Of a DNA stretch of 56,989 nucleotides, positions 1 to 7,554 are shown one piece after another. The notes below the pieces were generated by a model, which saw nothing but the letters and a program-made list of their open reading frames with translations, ran no database searches and was not told the origin of the DNA. Position numbers and translations under genes: made by a program. The stretch is from Bacillota bacterium. Lineage in GTDB: Bacteria; Bacillota; Clostridia; Clostridiales; Clostridiaceae. Position 1 is the first letter of the stretch. Each line of letters starts with the position of its first letter. The stretch lies in contig JAJXWH010000035.1 in assembly GCA_021781745.1 (NCBI GenBank), positions 1 through 56,989 of the forward strand. The letters are read 5' to 3'.

Positions 1-74
1 CAAAGGGGTATACGGAAAAAATTATAAGATATAATAAGAAAACCATAGGGAAATCAATCTCTATGATTTTTTGC

Positions 75-1358
75 TTAAAATATAATGAATTTCTCCGAAG
101 GAGCGTGGCGCAGCCACTTTGTTCTTTTATTTTTAAGTTGTATGAGAGTATAGTCTTTTATATTATGACCATCTATAAGTATATTTCCAATAGATACATC
201 GTAAAATCGGCATATTAGATTAATAAGAGTCGACTTTCCAGAACCAGTACCTCCAATAATTCCTATAGTTTCATTTGGATAAATCTTAACTGAAATATTG
301 TCTAATGAATATTTGTTTGAATTATCATATGAAAAAGAGACGTTTTTTAATTCTACTTTAGGAACATTTCCTTCAATAGGTTCAATATAATTTTGATTTG
401 TATTTTCCTTAATAGAACTTGAAGTGTCAAAAAGTTCATTTACTCTCGCTGCAGAAGCAGAGGCTTTTGTAAATATAACCACAAGGTTAGAAACTACAAT
501 AAGAGCAAGAAGTATTTGTGTAATATAATTAACAAAAGCAATTATTTGACCTTGAGTTAAATCGCCACTATCGACACGCATACCTCCAAACCATATAATT
601 GCAATAATAGAAAAGTTCAAAACAATATATGTAGCAGGATTTAATAGAGAAGATAGCTTACCTACTTTTATTGCAGTATTACTTAAATCTTCATTAAAAT
701 CATTAAATTTAGCTTCTTCATATTTTTGTTTTGAAAAAGCCCGAATAACACGAACTCCTTCAAGGTTTTCACGGGTAGTTAAAGCAATTTTATCTAATTT
801 TGCTTGTATTAATTTAAAATAAGGAATAGAATTTTTTATTACAATATAAAGTATTAATACAATTAATGGGGTTGCTATAAGGAAGATTAATGAAAGTTTT
901 AAATCTAAAATCATTGCCATCATAACAGCGCCTAACACTAGAAAAGGCGCTCTGATTACAAGTCTTATAAGCATAGCAACCGCTAATTGAAGTTGATTTA
1001 CATCATTAGTTATTCTAGTTATTAATGATGAGGTTCCGAATTTATCTATTTCTTTATATGAAAAAGTGTTAAGGTGAGCAAATAATTCATTCCTTACTGT
1101 TGTACCAAATCCTTGAGATGCAATTGAGGCATACTTTTGACAAATAAGTGCTGAACTAAGACTTATTATTCCGATGATTAATAGTATAAGACCCATTTTT
1201 AATACATAATTAATATCCTTATTATGTACTCCTATATCGATTATTTTTGCCATAATAATAGGAACAATAAGTTCAAATATTGCCTCAACTAATTTGAAAA
1301 TTGGTCCTAAGATAACTTGCTTCTTATAATCTTTTAAAAAACGTGCTATTTTCAGCAT
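75..1358 (-). pseudogene. ABC exporter half-molecule, truncated in the ATPase domain
   Basis: Permease-ATPase fusion of the multidrug/lipid exporter type. Roughly residues 15-300 hold the six hydrophobic segments of an ABC membrane domain; the ATPase domain starts near residue 330 and has a good Walker A (GGTGSGKST). Homology stops just after NIKDYTLIQLKNK, where an intact protein would run into the Q-loop. The last ~15 residues are encoded by a GC-rich palindrome at 93-117. Q-loop, LSGGQ signature, Walker B and H-loop are missing, about 150 residues against a usual ~580, so ATP hydrolysis should be lost. The ATG at 1358 is used because AGAAAGGA lies 10 nt upstream; the in-frame TTG at 1367 is too close to it. 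The usual paired second half-transporter is not visible, but the window ends here. Confidence 0.85.
93..117. repeat. GC-rich double palindrome at the truncation point
   Basis: CTCCGAAGGAG is followed at once by GTGGCGCAGCCAC, two short palindromes far richer in GC than the surroundings. They encode the foreign C-terminal tail of the broken ABC gene, so they mark the breakpoint. They resemble in style, not exact sequence, the GCGCGAAGCGC units at 1474-1652. Confidence 0.5.
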
Positions 1359-1473
1359 GGTTATCAAATCCTTTCTTGAGTAAATTAATAATATCAGTTA
1401 TTATTGTAACAAAGTATAACTTATATTAAAAATATTTATCATATATAGAAAGTATATTAAAAAAGTATACACC

Positions 1474-1652
1474 TTAGAAAAAAGCGCGAAGCGCAATTAA
1501 GATCATTTGCTTAGAAAAAAGCGCGAAGCGCAATTAAGATCATTTGCTTAGAAAAAAGCGCGCCCTTCTGAAAAAAGTGCGTAGCACAATTAGGAACTTA
1601 TTAAGCGTAATTAAAAACATTTAGCTATAAAAAAGCACGCCTTATGAGAAGG
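1474..1652. repeat. Array of 37-bp GC-rich palindromic repeats, decaying rightwards
   Basis: Two exact 37-bp tandem copies (1474-1510 and 1511-1547) start TTAGAAAAAAGCGCGAAGCG and carry the palindrome GCGCGAAGCGC. A third copy diverges after AAAAAAGCGCG, and further degenerate pieces follow (AAAAAAGTGCGTAGCACAAT at 1571-1590; AAAAAAGCACGCC near 1630). A related piece (AAGTGCGTTAGCACAAGTAA) lies at 54114. This is a dispersed extragenic palindromic repeat. It is not CRISPR because the copies abut with no spacers. Confidence 0.7.
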
Positions 1653-1736
1653 TGGAAATTATAAGGTATGGGTAATTTATTACTATAGATAAACCAACTA
1701 TAAATTGTACTTATACTTTGAAATATATCCCAACCA

Positions 1737-1927
1737 GAAATCAGAATCATTTTTTGCGGAATGTTTCATTAGGAATTTTTATGGCTGTGATTCTTGGCTA
1801 GAAGTTGTTCCAAATGTGCTAGTTCAAAGCTTGTTCTTTGAGGCTAGCATTTTGGGCACAACTTCTAGCCTTAGAATCACCCATAAAAATTCCTTTGAAA
1901 CTGGAGCAAAAGAATGATTTTGATTTC
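1737..1927. repeat. Long inverted repeat (~90-bp arms, 6-nt loop)
   Basis: The left arm from GAAATCAGAATCATT at 1737 pairs with the right arm ending AATGATTTTGATTTC at 1927. Internal blocks also match, including AGGAATTTTTATGG with CCATAAAAATTCCT, GGCTAGAAGTTGT with ACAACTTCTAGCC, and CAAAG with CTTTG at the tip (centre about 1832). The whole 191 bp can fold into one long imperfect hairpin. A 70-codon open frame across it is a by-product of the symmetry. It could be a snap-back miniature element or a transcript-end structure; there is no transposase. Confidence 0.85.
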
Positions 1928-2016
1928 GGTGAGTTATATGCATAGGTCTAAGTTATATGTTGTGTACCTTTAAGAAAAACACAAAGTTCAACCAAATGAG
2001 AAAGGAAAGAATACAT

Positions 2017-2880
2017 ATGGATATTAAGCAGCTTACATATTTTATTACAATTGTAGAAGAAGGTAATATAACAAGTGCGGCAAATAAATTGCATATGGCT
2101 CAGCCGCCATTAAGCACTCAACTTAGATTATTAGAAACTGAGCTTGGTACAAAATTACTTGAGAGAGGTGCTAGAAAAGTTAGCCTTACCGATGCAGGCA
2201 AGCTTCTTTATAAAAGAGCTAAGCATATAATTGATATAACAAATTCAGCAGCTAGAGAAGTAGAGAAGTTTGGAAAAGGAATTCAAGGCACTTTAAAACT
2301 TGGAACAATTTCATCCTCGGGAACAGCACTTTTAAGTAATAGAATAATTGATTTTAATAAAAAATATCCTAATATAAAATTCGAAATATTTGAGGGAAAT
2401 ACCTATGAGTTAATAGAGATGATAAATTCTGGAATAATTGAAGTCGGAATAGTGAGAACACCATTTAATTCAAAAGATTTTGAGTGCTTATACCTAGAAT
2501 GCGAGCCTATGGTTGCTATCATGAGTAAAAACTATGATTTTAAAAAAGATTATGAAAAAATAAATTTAGATGACTTGAGGAATATACCATTAATTATTTA
2601 TAGAAGATTTGAAAAAATACTGCTATCAGAATTTCAAGAAATAAATGTAGAACCGAATATCTTCTGCATAAATGACGATGCAAGAACAACTGTTTTATGG
2701 GCAAGAGCAGGCCTTGGTGTTGGGATTGTTCCAAAGTCAGCAGTTAATTTGGAATTTATGAATAACATCAATTATAAAATTATTGATAAAGATACTTTAA
2801 AAACTCAAATAACTGCAATATGGATTAAGGAAAGATATTTGTCAGAAGGAGCAAAGAAATTTTTAGAATTCTTTTATTAA
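2017..2880 (+). CDS. LysR-family transcriptional regulator
   Basis: A 287-residue protein with the standard LysR layout: an N-terminal winged helix-turn-helix (MDIKQLTYFITIVEEGNITSA onward, with AQPPLSTQLRLLE as recognition region) and a substrate-binding fold from about residue 90. The start is ATG 2017, with GAGAAAGGAA upstream; the 20 extra codons back to 1957 have no ribosome binding site. LysR proteins usually act on a divergent or adjacent gene. Here the upstream neighbour is repeat DNA and a broken transporter, and the downstream neighbour is a HAD phosphatase 160 bp away, so the target is unclear. The effector cannot be told from sequence. Confidence 0.9.
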   Translation: MDIKQLTYFITIVEEGNITSAANKLHMAQPPLSTQLRLLETELGTKLLERGARKVSLTDAGKLLYKRAKHIIDITNSAAREVEKFGKGIQGTLKLGTISSSGTALLSNRIIDFNKKYPNIKFEIFEGNTYELIEMINSGIIEVGIVRTPFNSKDFECLYLECEPMVAIMSKNYDFKKDYEKINLDDLRNIPLIIYRRFEKILLSEFQEINVEPNIFCINDDARTTVLWARAGLGVGIVPKSAVNLEFMNNINYKIIDKDTLKTQITAIWIKERYLSEGAKKFLEFFY

Positions 2881-3042
2881 TAAGTAATACAATATAAGCT
2901 TTAGATTTTATAAATCAATCACAATATTGATATTAAGGTAATAATAGAAAAATAATAAAAGGACAAAAAGTTGGAAAGATCAAAATAAAATGTTAATATA
3001 TAAAAAGTAAGCAATATTTAATTAAATTAAGGGGAGACACAC

Positions 3043-3705
3043 ATGAAAAAAATAGATGCAGTAATTTTTGATATGGACGGAGTATTAATAGATTCAGAAA
3101 GAATATCTTTTAATTGTTACCAGGAAATTTTTAAAGGATATAAGTATGAAATTGATGAATTGTTTTATTTAAAGATAATAGGGAGAAATATTATAGGTAT
3201 AAAGAAATTGATGGAAGATGAATATGGAGAGGATTTTCCGTTTGAAGAAATATATAAAAAGAAGTCTCAATTAGCAACTGAAGTAACTAATAAGAATGGT
3301 GTGATAATTAAACCTGGGGTACATGGGATAATGGACTATTTAAAAAAAGAAAACTATAAAATAGCAGTTGCTACTTCTACGAGAAGAGAGAGGGCTCTTG
3401 AGTTACTGGAAAAGGCTAAAATCAAAGAAAAAGTAAACTTTGTAGTCGGTGGTGATGAAGTAGAACATTCTAAACCTGATCCAGAGATTTTTTTAAAGGC
3501 ATCAAAAGGGTTAAATGTAGAACCAGAAAATTGTATGGTTATTGAAGATTCAGATGCAGGAATTATAGCTGCTCACGCAGCAAAAATGACTGGAATACAT
3601 GTGCCAGATATGAAGCAGCTTGAGGGAGAAAATAGACAGCTTGCATTCAAAGTTTGTAAAAGTCTAAATGAAGTAATGGAATACTTAAAAAGCATTAAAA
3701 GCTGA
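3043..3705 (+). CDS. HAD-superfamily phosphatase, beta-phosphoglucomutase-like
   Basis: A 220-residue cytosolic hydrolase. Motif I is FDMDGVLIDSE (nucleophile D10, acid/base D12), motif II is the VATST segment near residue 108, motif III is the lysine of HSKPDPEIF, and motif IV is VIEDSDAGI. The helical cap between residues 15 and 85 puts it in the subfamily with beta-phosphoglucomutase and phosphoglycolate phosphatase, which act on small sugar phosphates. Substrate cannot be assigned. The start is preceded by AAGGGGAGA. The gene appears to stand alone. Confidence 0.88.
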   Translation: MKKIDAVIFDMDGVLIDSERISFNCYQEIFKGYKYEIDELFYLKIIGRNIIGIKKLMEDEYGEDFPFEEIYKKKSQLATEVTNKNGVIIKPGVHGIMDYLKKENYKIAVATSTRRERALELLEKAKIKEKVNFVVGGDEVEHSKPDPEIFLKASKGLNVEPENCMVIEDSDAGIIAAHAAKMTGIHVPDMKQLEGENRQLAFKVCKSLNEVMEYLKSIKS

Positions 3706-3793
3706 TAAAATTAGATAGAGAAAACGAGCTTAAGTATATAATACAGGAATCAATGGGTATTTTTAAGATAGCTATGAATGATGATTATTATAA

Positions 3794-4132
3794 AAAAGCA
3801 TAGGAACAATTGTACATGCCTGCCTTTGTAATAAGGTTAAAACTTTAGAAATTAAAAATATCTACCTAACTCCTATTAATGAAACCTTAAATTATGGAAT
3901 TGAAGAAGATTCCTTAATTATCACAGGAACAATGGATCCGCTGATAAATAAAGAAACAGTTAAAAAAATTAGAAAAATTAAAGATGTAAGTTTAATCCAA
4001 ATAGAAAATGGGGATCACTCATTAAATATAAAAAATGATGTATTAAGCAGTATAGAAGTCCTTTGTAAGGTTATAGAAGCTGAGAAAAAATACTTGAATG
4101 ATTTAGAAAGTTGGATTACTAAAAATGTATAG
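3794..4132 (+). pseudogene. Remnant of an alpha/beta-fold hydrolase (C-terminal part)
   Basis: An in-frame stretch opens after a stop at 3791 and reads through DSLIITGTMDPLINKETV and IENGDHSLNI. In alpha/beta hydrolases these are the segments carrying the catalytic Asp (after ITGTMD) and His (GDHSL). The N-terminal half with the GxSxG nucleophile is missing, and no ribosome binding site serves the first in-frame ATG at 3932. A 66-codon protein from that ATG would be inactive. The 3706-3800 stretch upstream contains frames broken by stops and may be more of the same decayed gene, but I could not align it. Confidence 0.6.
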
Positions 4133-4168
4133 TGCATATGTCCTATGATAAACATTCTCTATTCTTTT

Positions 4169-4273
4169 ATAGTTTCAAATATATATACAACATTTACTAG
4201 ACTTACTGCATATCTACTTTCGGTTGATTGTATGTAAGTCTAGAAATACATGTTGTATATTCATAGAAACTAT
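4169..4273. terminator. Large inverted repeat at the 3' end of the threonine dehydratase gene
   Basis: ATAGTTTCAAATATATATAC and following bases at 4169 pair with the complement of ...GTATATTCATAGAAACTAT ending at 4273. ACTAGACTTAC also pairs with GTAAGTCTAGA, giving arms of about 40 bp and a 20-25-nt loop. The right arm overlaps the stop codon of the minus-strand gene. It probably ends that transcript, although it has no strong U-run and is longer than a normal terminator. Confidence 0.6.
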
Positions 4274-5490
4274 TGATAAATCATTTTTGGTTGGATAACT
4301 TTTGGATCGTAGCCATTGTTTTTTAGTGCTTTAATGATTGCTTCTTTATGCTCATGGCCGAAGGTCTCCATTGTAATATCAAGTTCAACAGCACTGTTTC
4401 GGTTTATGCTGACAAATTGATTATGATCAAGTTTGATAATATTACCTTGTGCTTCTGCAATTACTTTAGATACATTTGTTAATTCTCCCGGCTTATCTGG
4501 AAGTAAGACAGAAAGAGTACAAATACGTTCTCTTTCGATAAGACCATGTTGTACTAAAGATGCAAAAGTGATTACATCCATATTACCTCCACTTATTATT
4601 GATACGATTTTTTTATCTTTGACATCTAAGTGTTTTAGAGCTGCAACAGTTAGTAAACCCGAATTTTCTGCAAGCATCTTATGATTTTCAAGCATATCTA
4701 AAAATGCCCCGATTAATTCATGATCTTCAATTGTGATAATATCATCGAGATTTTGCTTTATGTATGGAAAAATCTTTGAACCTGGAGTTTTAACCGCAGT
4801 ACCATCTGCAATTGTATCAACTGCATTTAGCGTTGTTACTTCTCCGTTTTTCAATGAGACTTGCATACAATTAGCGCCAGCAGGCTCAACACCAATAACT
4901 TTTATATTAGGGTTAAGAAGTTTTACTAATGTAGAAACTCCGGTAGCTAATCCGCCACCACCAATTGGAACCAAAATAATATCTACTGTAGGAAGCTCTT
5001 TTATAATTTCCATAGCTATGGAACCTTGACCAGTTGCTACTTCTAAATCATCAAAAGGGTGGATAAAAGTATATCCTTTTTCTTCAGCTAGCTCTAATGC
5101 ATGGCTACAAGCTTCGTCATAAACATCTCCGTGTAGGATTACTTCAGCACCATAGGCTTTTGTACGATTAACTTTCATAAGTGGAGTGGTGGTTGGCATT
5201 ACAATTATTGCGTTTGTATTATATGCTTTTGCAGCATAAGCAACACCTTGTGCGTGGTTGCCTGCTGAAGCTGTTATAAGTCCCTTATTTCTATCTTCTT
5301 CAGAAAGAGTGCTGATTTTATAGTAAGCTCCTCTAATTTTATAGGCACCTGTTTTTTGCATGTTTTCAGGTTTTAAATAAACTCTATTTCCTGTAATATC
5401 TGAATAATAATCACTATAAACTAATTTGGTTTTTAAAATAACTCTTTGCACAACTTCATATGCTTCTTCGAATTTATCTAATGTCATCAT
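4270..5490 (-). CDS. ilvA: Threonine ammonia-lyase (threonine dehydratase) with ACT domain
   Basis: A 406-residue PLP enzyme converting threonine to 2-oxobutanoate and ammonia. The PLP lysine is K51 in GAYKIRGAY, SAGNHAQG follows at about residue 75, and the phosphate-binding glycine loop is PIGGGGLATG near residue 175. The C-terminal ~80 residues (ICTLSVLLPDKPGELTNVSK onward) form one ACT domain. This one-ACT, ~400-residue form is the usual one in clostridia and may be catabolic (tdcB-like) or serve isoleucine synthesis. No ilv genes are near. ATG 5490 follows AAAGGGGA with normal spacing. Confidence 0.92.
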   Translation of the reverse strand: MMTLDKFEEAYEVVQRVILKTKLVYSDYYSDITGNRVYLKPENMQKTGAYKIRGAYYKISTLSEEDRNKGLITASAGNHAQGVAYAAKAYNTNAIIVMPTTTPLMKVNRTKAYGAEVILHGDVYDEACSHALELAEEKGYTFIHPFDDLEVATGQGSIAMEIIKELPTVDIILVPIGGGGLATGVSTLVKLLNPNIKVIGVEPAGANCMQVSLKNGEVTTLNAVDTIADGTAVKTPGSKIFPYIKQNLDDIITIEDHELIGAFLDMLENHKMLAENSGLLTVAALKHLDVKDKKIVSIISGGNMDVITFASLVQHGLIERERICTLSVLLPDKPGELTNVSKVIAEAQGNIIKLDHNQFVSINRNSAVELDITMETFGHEHKEAIIKALKNNGYDPKVIQPKMIYQ

Positions 5491-5594
5491 TTTTAAAATA
5501 TCCCCTTTATGTATGTAAATTGCTTTTTCGCTAATAGTTTTATGATAACATGTTAGTATTTTATGTCAAGTAACACTTTGTTTTATAGATAAAT

Positions 5595-5636
5595 AAAGGA
5601 AGATGCATTCTCCCTGCAAAGGGTGCATCTTCCTTT
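5595..5636. terminator. Bidirectional terminator between yjdF and ilvA
   Basis: AAAGGAAGATGCA pairs with TGCATCTTCCTTT around a short CCCTGCAAAGGG centre. On the minus strand the stem is followed by TTTATTTAT just past the yjdF stop, so it should end the yjdF transcript. Confidence 0.85.
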
Positions 5637-5645
5637 AGATTTTTT

Positions 5646-6068
5646 TTAGTGACCTTTGTGTTTTTCAAGCTTTTTCTTCTTTTTGAGTAAAAATCTTCTT
5701 TCTTCCTCCAGTTCTTTTTGTTCCTTAGACTTTACCTTCCGCTGAACCTTACATTGTTCATGTTGAAGTTTTAAAGCCAACTGAGCTTTAGTGCCTATTC
5801 CATTTGAAGCTGTCTCTTTTTTTATTTTTCTTTGCAATCTTTTTGGGTTTTGTCTTTTCTCAATAAGTTTGTTTTCAATAGAAAATAGTGGGGTACTAAA
5901 GTTTAGTGAATAAAACCTATTTAGAACAAATTCATAAGTTTCTTCCTCTCTTGGTTCTACTCCAAAAGTAACTTTACATACCTTGTATTTACCATCTTCA
6001 ATAATTTCAAAAACACCAACCCAAAATGGTTCGCTAAAAAGAACAGTTAATTTAATTTTTGATGTCAT
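5646..6068 (-). CDS. yjdF: YjdF family protein (DUF2992)
   Basis: A 140-residue protein. It opens with MTSKIKLTVLFSEPFWVGVFE, followed by the KVTFGVEPREEETYEFVLNR block typical of YjdF. The last 70 residues are extremely rich in Lys/Arg/Glu and probably form a helical, nucleic-acid-binding or coiled tail. Function is not established; the family is known mainly for its riboswitch, which responds to azaaromatic compounds. The expected leader lies directly upstream (6100-6190) and the ribosome binding site is CAGGAGGA. It is monocistronic, with its own terminator. Confidence 0.9.
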   Translation of the reverse strand: MTSKIKLTVLFSEPFWVGVFEIIEDGKYKVCKVTFGVEPREEETYEFVLNRFYSLNFSTPLFSIENKLIEKRQNPKRLQRKIKKETASNGIGTKAQLALKLQHEQCKVQRKVKSKEQKELEEERRFLLKKKKKLEKHKGH

Positions 6069-6099
6069 AATGAAAATCCTCCTGTTTTAGTTATAACTT

Positions 6100-6190
6100 T
6101 ATAGAGAACGGACAACCCCAGGAGGGCAGGTTACTGCTATATTAAATTTTATTGATTAAATATAGGTTCTGACTACCAACAGAAACTGTG
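6100..6190 (-). promoter_or_regulatory. yjdF-motif riboswitch (azaaromatic sensing)
   Basis: On the minus strand the 5' leader of yjdF contains conserved-looking blocks GTTTCTGTTGGTAGTCAG and AACC, then after a variable AT-rich arm TAACCTGCCCTCCTGGGG and TCCGTTCTCTATA. From memory these match the yjdF RNA motif, and its position in front of a YjdF gene supports the call. No terminator hairpin lies between it and the AGGAGG site, so control is probably at translation initiation. A TATAAT-like -10 lies upstream on the minus strand near 6212. Confidence 0.8.
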
Positions 6191-6255
6191 TTTTTATCTC
6201 TTAAGCATAATTATAACATTAAAGAATAATATTTATGAAAATAATATTTAAGTTT

Positions 6256-7044
6256 TTAGATATTTAGTAATTTTGCGACGTTTTCACCTAAAACGGCATT
6301 GGTAACGTACTGATCTTTAGACAATTTTTTAATAGTCTCTATTGATAATTGCAAATCTCCATAAGGCATGTCTACTCCAAAGATACATTTTAGAGGAATC
6401 TCATTTATTGCAATTTTTAAAACAAGTGTAGAAAAATATGCTGAGGTATCGAGATATAAATTTGGTATTTCCTTTGAAAGTTCTATGGCAGTCAACCAGT
6501 TACTTCCGCCCATATGACCCATTATTATTGGAATTTCAGGATAGGCTTTTCCTAATTCAGCAATTTCAATAATGTCCTGTAAAACTAAAGGATTAAATGC
6601 ATGTATCCAAATAGGTAATTTTCCAAAGTTCCTGGAAGCTTCAAAAATAGGTACTAATGTTTTTATCTTTCCACTAGGAAGTGTGAACTCACCTAAACCA
6701 ACAAAATTATTTTTTATTACATTCTCTTGGATATATGTGCTTGTATCATTGGAGTTTAATCCCATAGGAACAGAACCAAATCCAATATATCTATCTGGAT
6801 GCGCCTGAACTATTGTATTTAGTTCATTTGCAGATTTTAGTCTTATATCTGATGAATATTTTTTTTCGCCAGAGACGATAGAATTTAAAATTTTCATTTC
6901 ATTTTTAAGGCTTTCTAAATTATCTGCTTTTTCTGGGTGTATTGTTGTTGAGAATAATATTGTTTTATCAACTCCTGACCTGTTCATTAGTTCAATGTGG
7001 TCATTAACTGGTAGATTTACGTGTGAATGTCCATCAATAATCAT
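6256..7044 (-). CDS. Amidohydrolase-family metal-dependent hydrolase
   Basis: A 262-residue TIM-barrel hydrolase of the amidohydrolase-2 family (decarboxylases and lactone hydrolases). The N-terminal metal ligands are in IIDGHSHVN, a catalytic/metal His is in IWIHAFNP (~residue 147), another in IIMGHMGGSN (~175), and the late Asp is in CIFGVDMPYGD (~225). The substrate is unknown. The start has AAGGAGTGA seven bases upstream. It is divergent from an HxlR regulator 116 bp away, with a candidate operator between them, so the regulator probably controls this gene. Confidence 0.82.
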   Translation of the reverse strand: MIIDGHSHVNLPVNDHIELMNRSGVDKTILFSTTIHPEKADNLESLKNEMKILNSIVSGEKKYSSDIRLKSANELNTIVQAHPDRYIGFGSVPMGLNSNDTSTYIQENVIKNNFVGLGEFTLPSGKIKTLVPIFEASRNFGKLPIWIHAFNPLVLQDIIEIAELGKAYPEIPIIMGHMGGSNWLTAIELSKEIPNLYLDTSAYFSTLVLKIAINEIPLKCIFGVDMPYGDLQLSIETIKKLSKDQYVTNAVLGENVAKLLNI

Positions 7045-7111
7045 CTAAAGTCACTCCTTTTAATTTGTTTTTTAACTCACTTTCAGTATATATAAATAAT
7101 AAATAAATAAA

Positions 7112-7136
7112 AGTATGCACTTTTTTGTGATATACT
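7112..7136. promoter_or_regulatory. Candidate HxlR operator in the divergent intergenic region
   Basis: AGTATGCAC and GTGATATACT form an imperfect inverted repeat around a T6 centre between the amidohydrolase and the HxlR gene. Its right arm contains TATACT, a likely -10 for the regulator, which would allow autoregulation. Seen by eye only. Confidence 0.45.
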
Positions 7137-7160
7137 ATCATAAAGGAGAGTGACTAAGCG

Positions 7161-7481
7161 TTGGAAAAAATCTGTTATGTAAGCAATAAAGAGCCGTTTG
7201 AATATACTCTGTCAGTTATAAGTGGAAAATGGAAATTAAAAATTATTTATTTACTGGCTTGTGCAGGTACGGTAAGGTACGGAGTTTTAAAGAAGAATGT
7301 TGAAGGAATTACACATAAGATGTTGAGTTCACAATTGAGAGAATTAGAAAGTCAAGGTATTATATTTAGAAAAGAATACCCTCAAATTCCTCCAAAGGTG
7401 GAATACTCACTTACTAAGAAGGGGGAGAGTCTTATTCCGATTGTACGAGATATCTGTGATTGGGGTAAAAGAAACCTATAA
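7161..7481 (+). CDS. HxlR-family transcriptional regulator
   Basis: A 106-residue winged-helix protein with the HxlR hallmarks: an early cysteine (C5), FEYTLSVISGKWKLKIIYLL, the recognition helix region ITHKMLSSQLRELE, and the wing VEYSLTKKGESLIPI. Family members sense electrophiles or metabolites and often repress a divergent detoxification or catabolic gene. Here the divergent partner is the amidohydrolase. The start is TTG 7161, with AAAGGAGAG upstream at slightly long spacing. Confidence 0.88.
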   Translation: MEKICYVSNKEPFEYTLSVISGKWKLKIIYLLACAGTVRYGVLKKNVEGITHKMLSSQLRELESQGIIFRKEYPQIPPKVEYSLTKKGESLIPIVRDICDWGKRNL

Positions 7482-7510
7482 ATATCATTATATGTTGTGA
7501 GTAGAAAAAT

Positions 7511-7541
7511 AAAAAGAGCTAGCTGCATAATCTAACTCTTT
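7511..7541. terminator. Terminator between convergent hxlR-type and ABC-F genes
   Basis: AAAGAGCTAG and CTAACTCTTT flank a short loop, with T-rich sequence on both sides, between two convergent genes. It probably serves both. Confidence 0.6.
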
Positions 7542-7554
7542 CATTTTAAAAGTA

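Noticed and set aside
1474..1560. Possible CRISPR array
   Set aside because: The 37-bp units abut directly with no unique spacers and there are no cas genes.
1705..1917. 70-codon open frame on the plus strand
   Set aside because: It lies across both arms of the long hairpin, has no ribosome binding site and resembles no protein.
4433..5029. Plus-strand open frames opposite ilvA
   Set aside because: Antisense shadows of a strongly conserved coding gene without ribosome binding sites.
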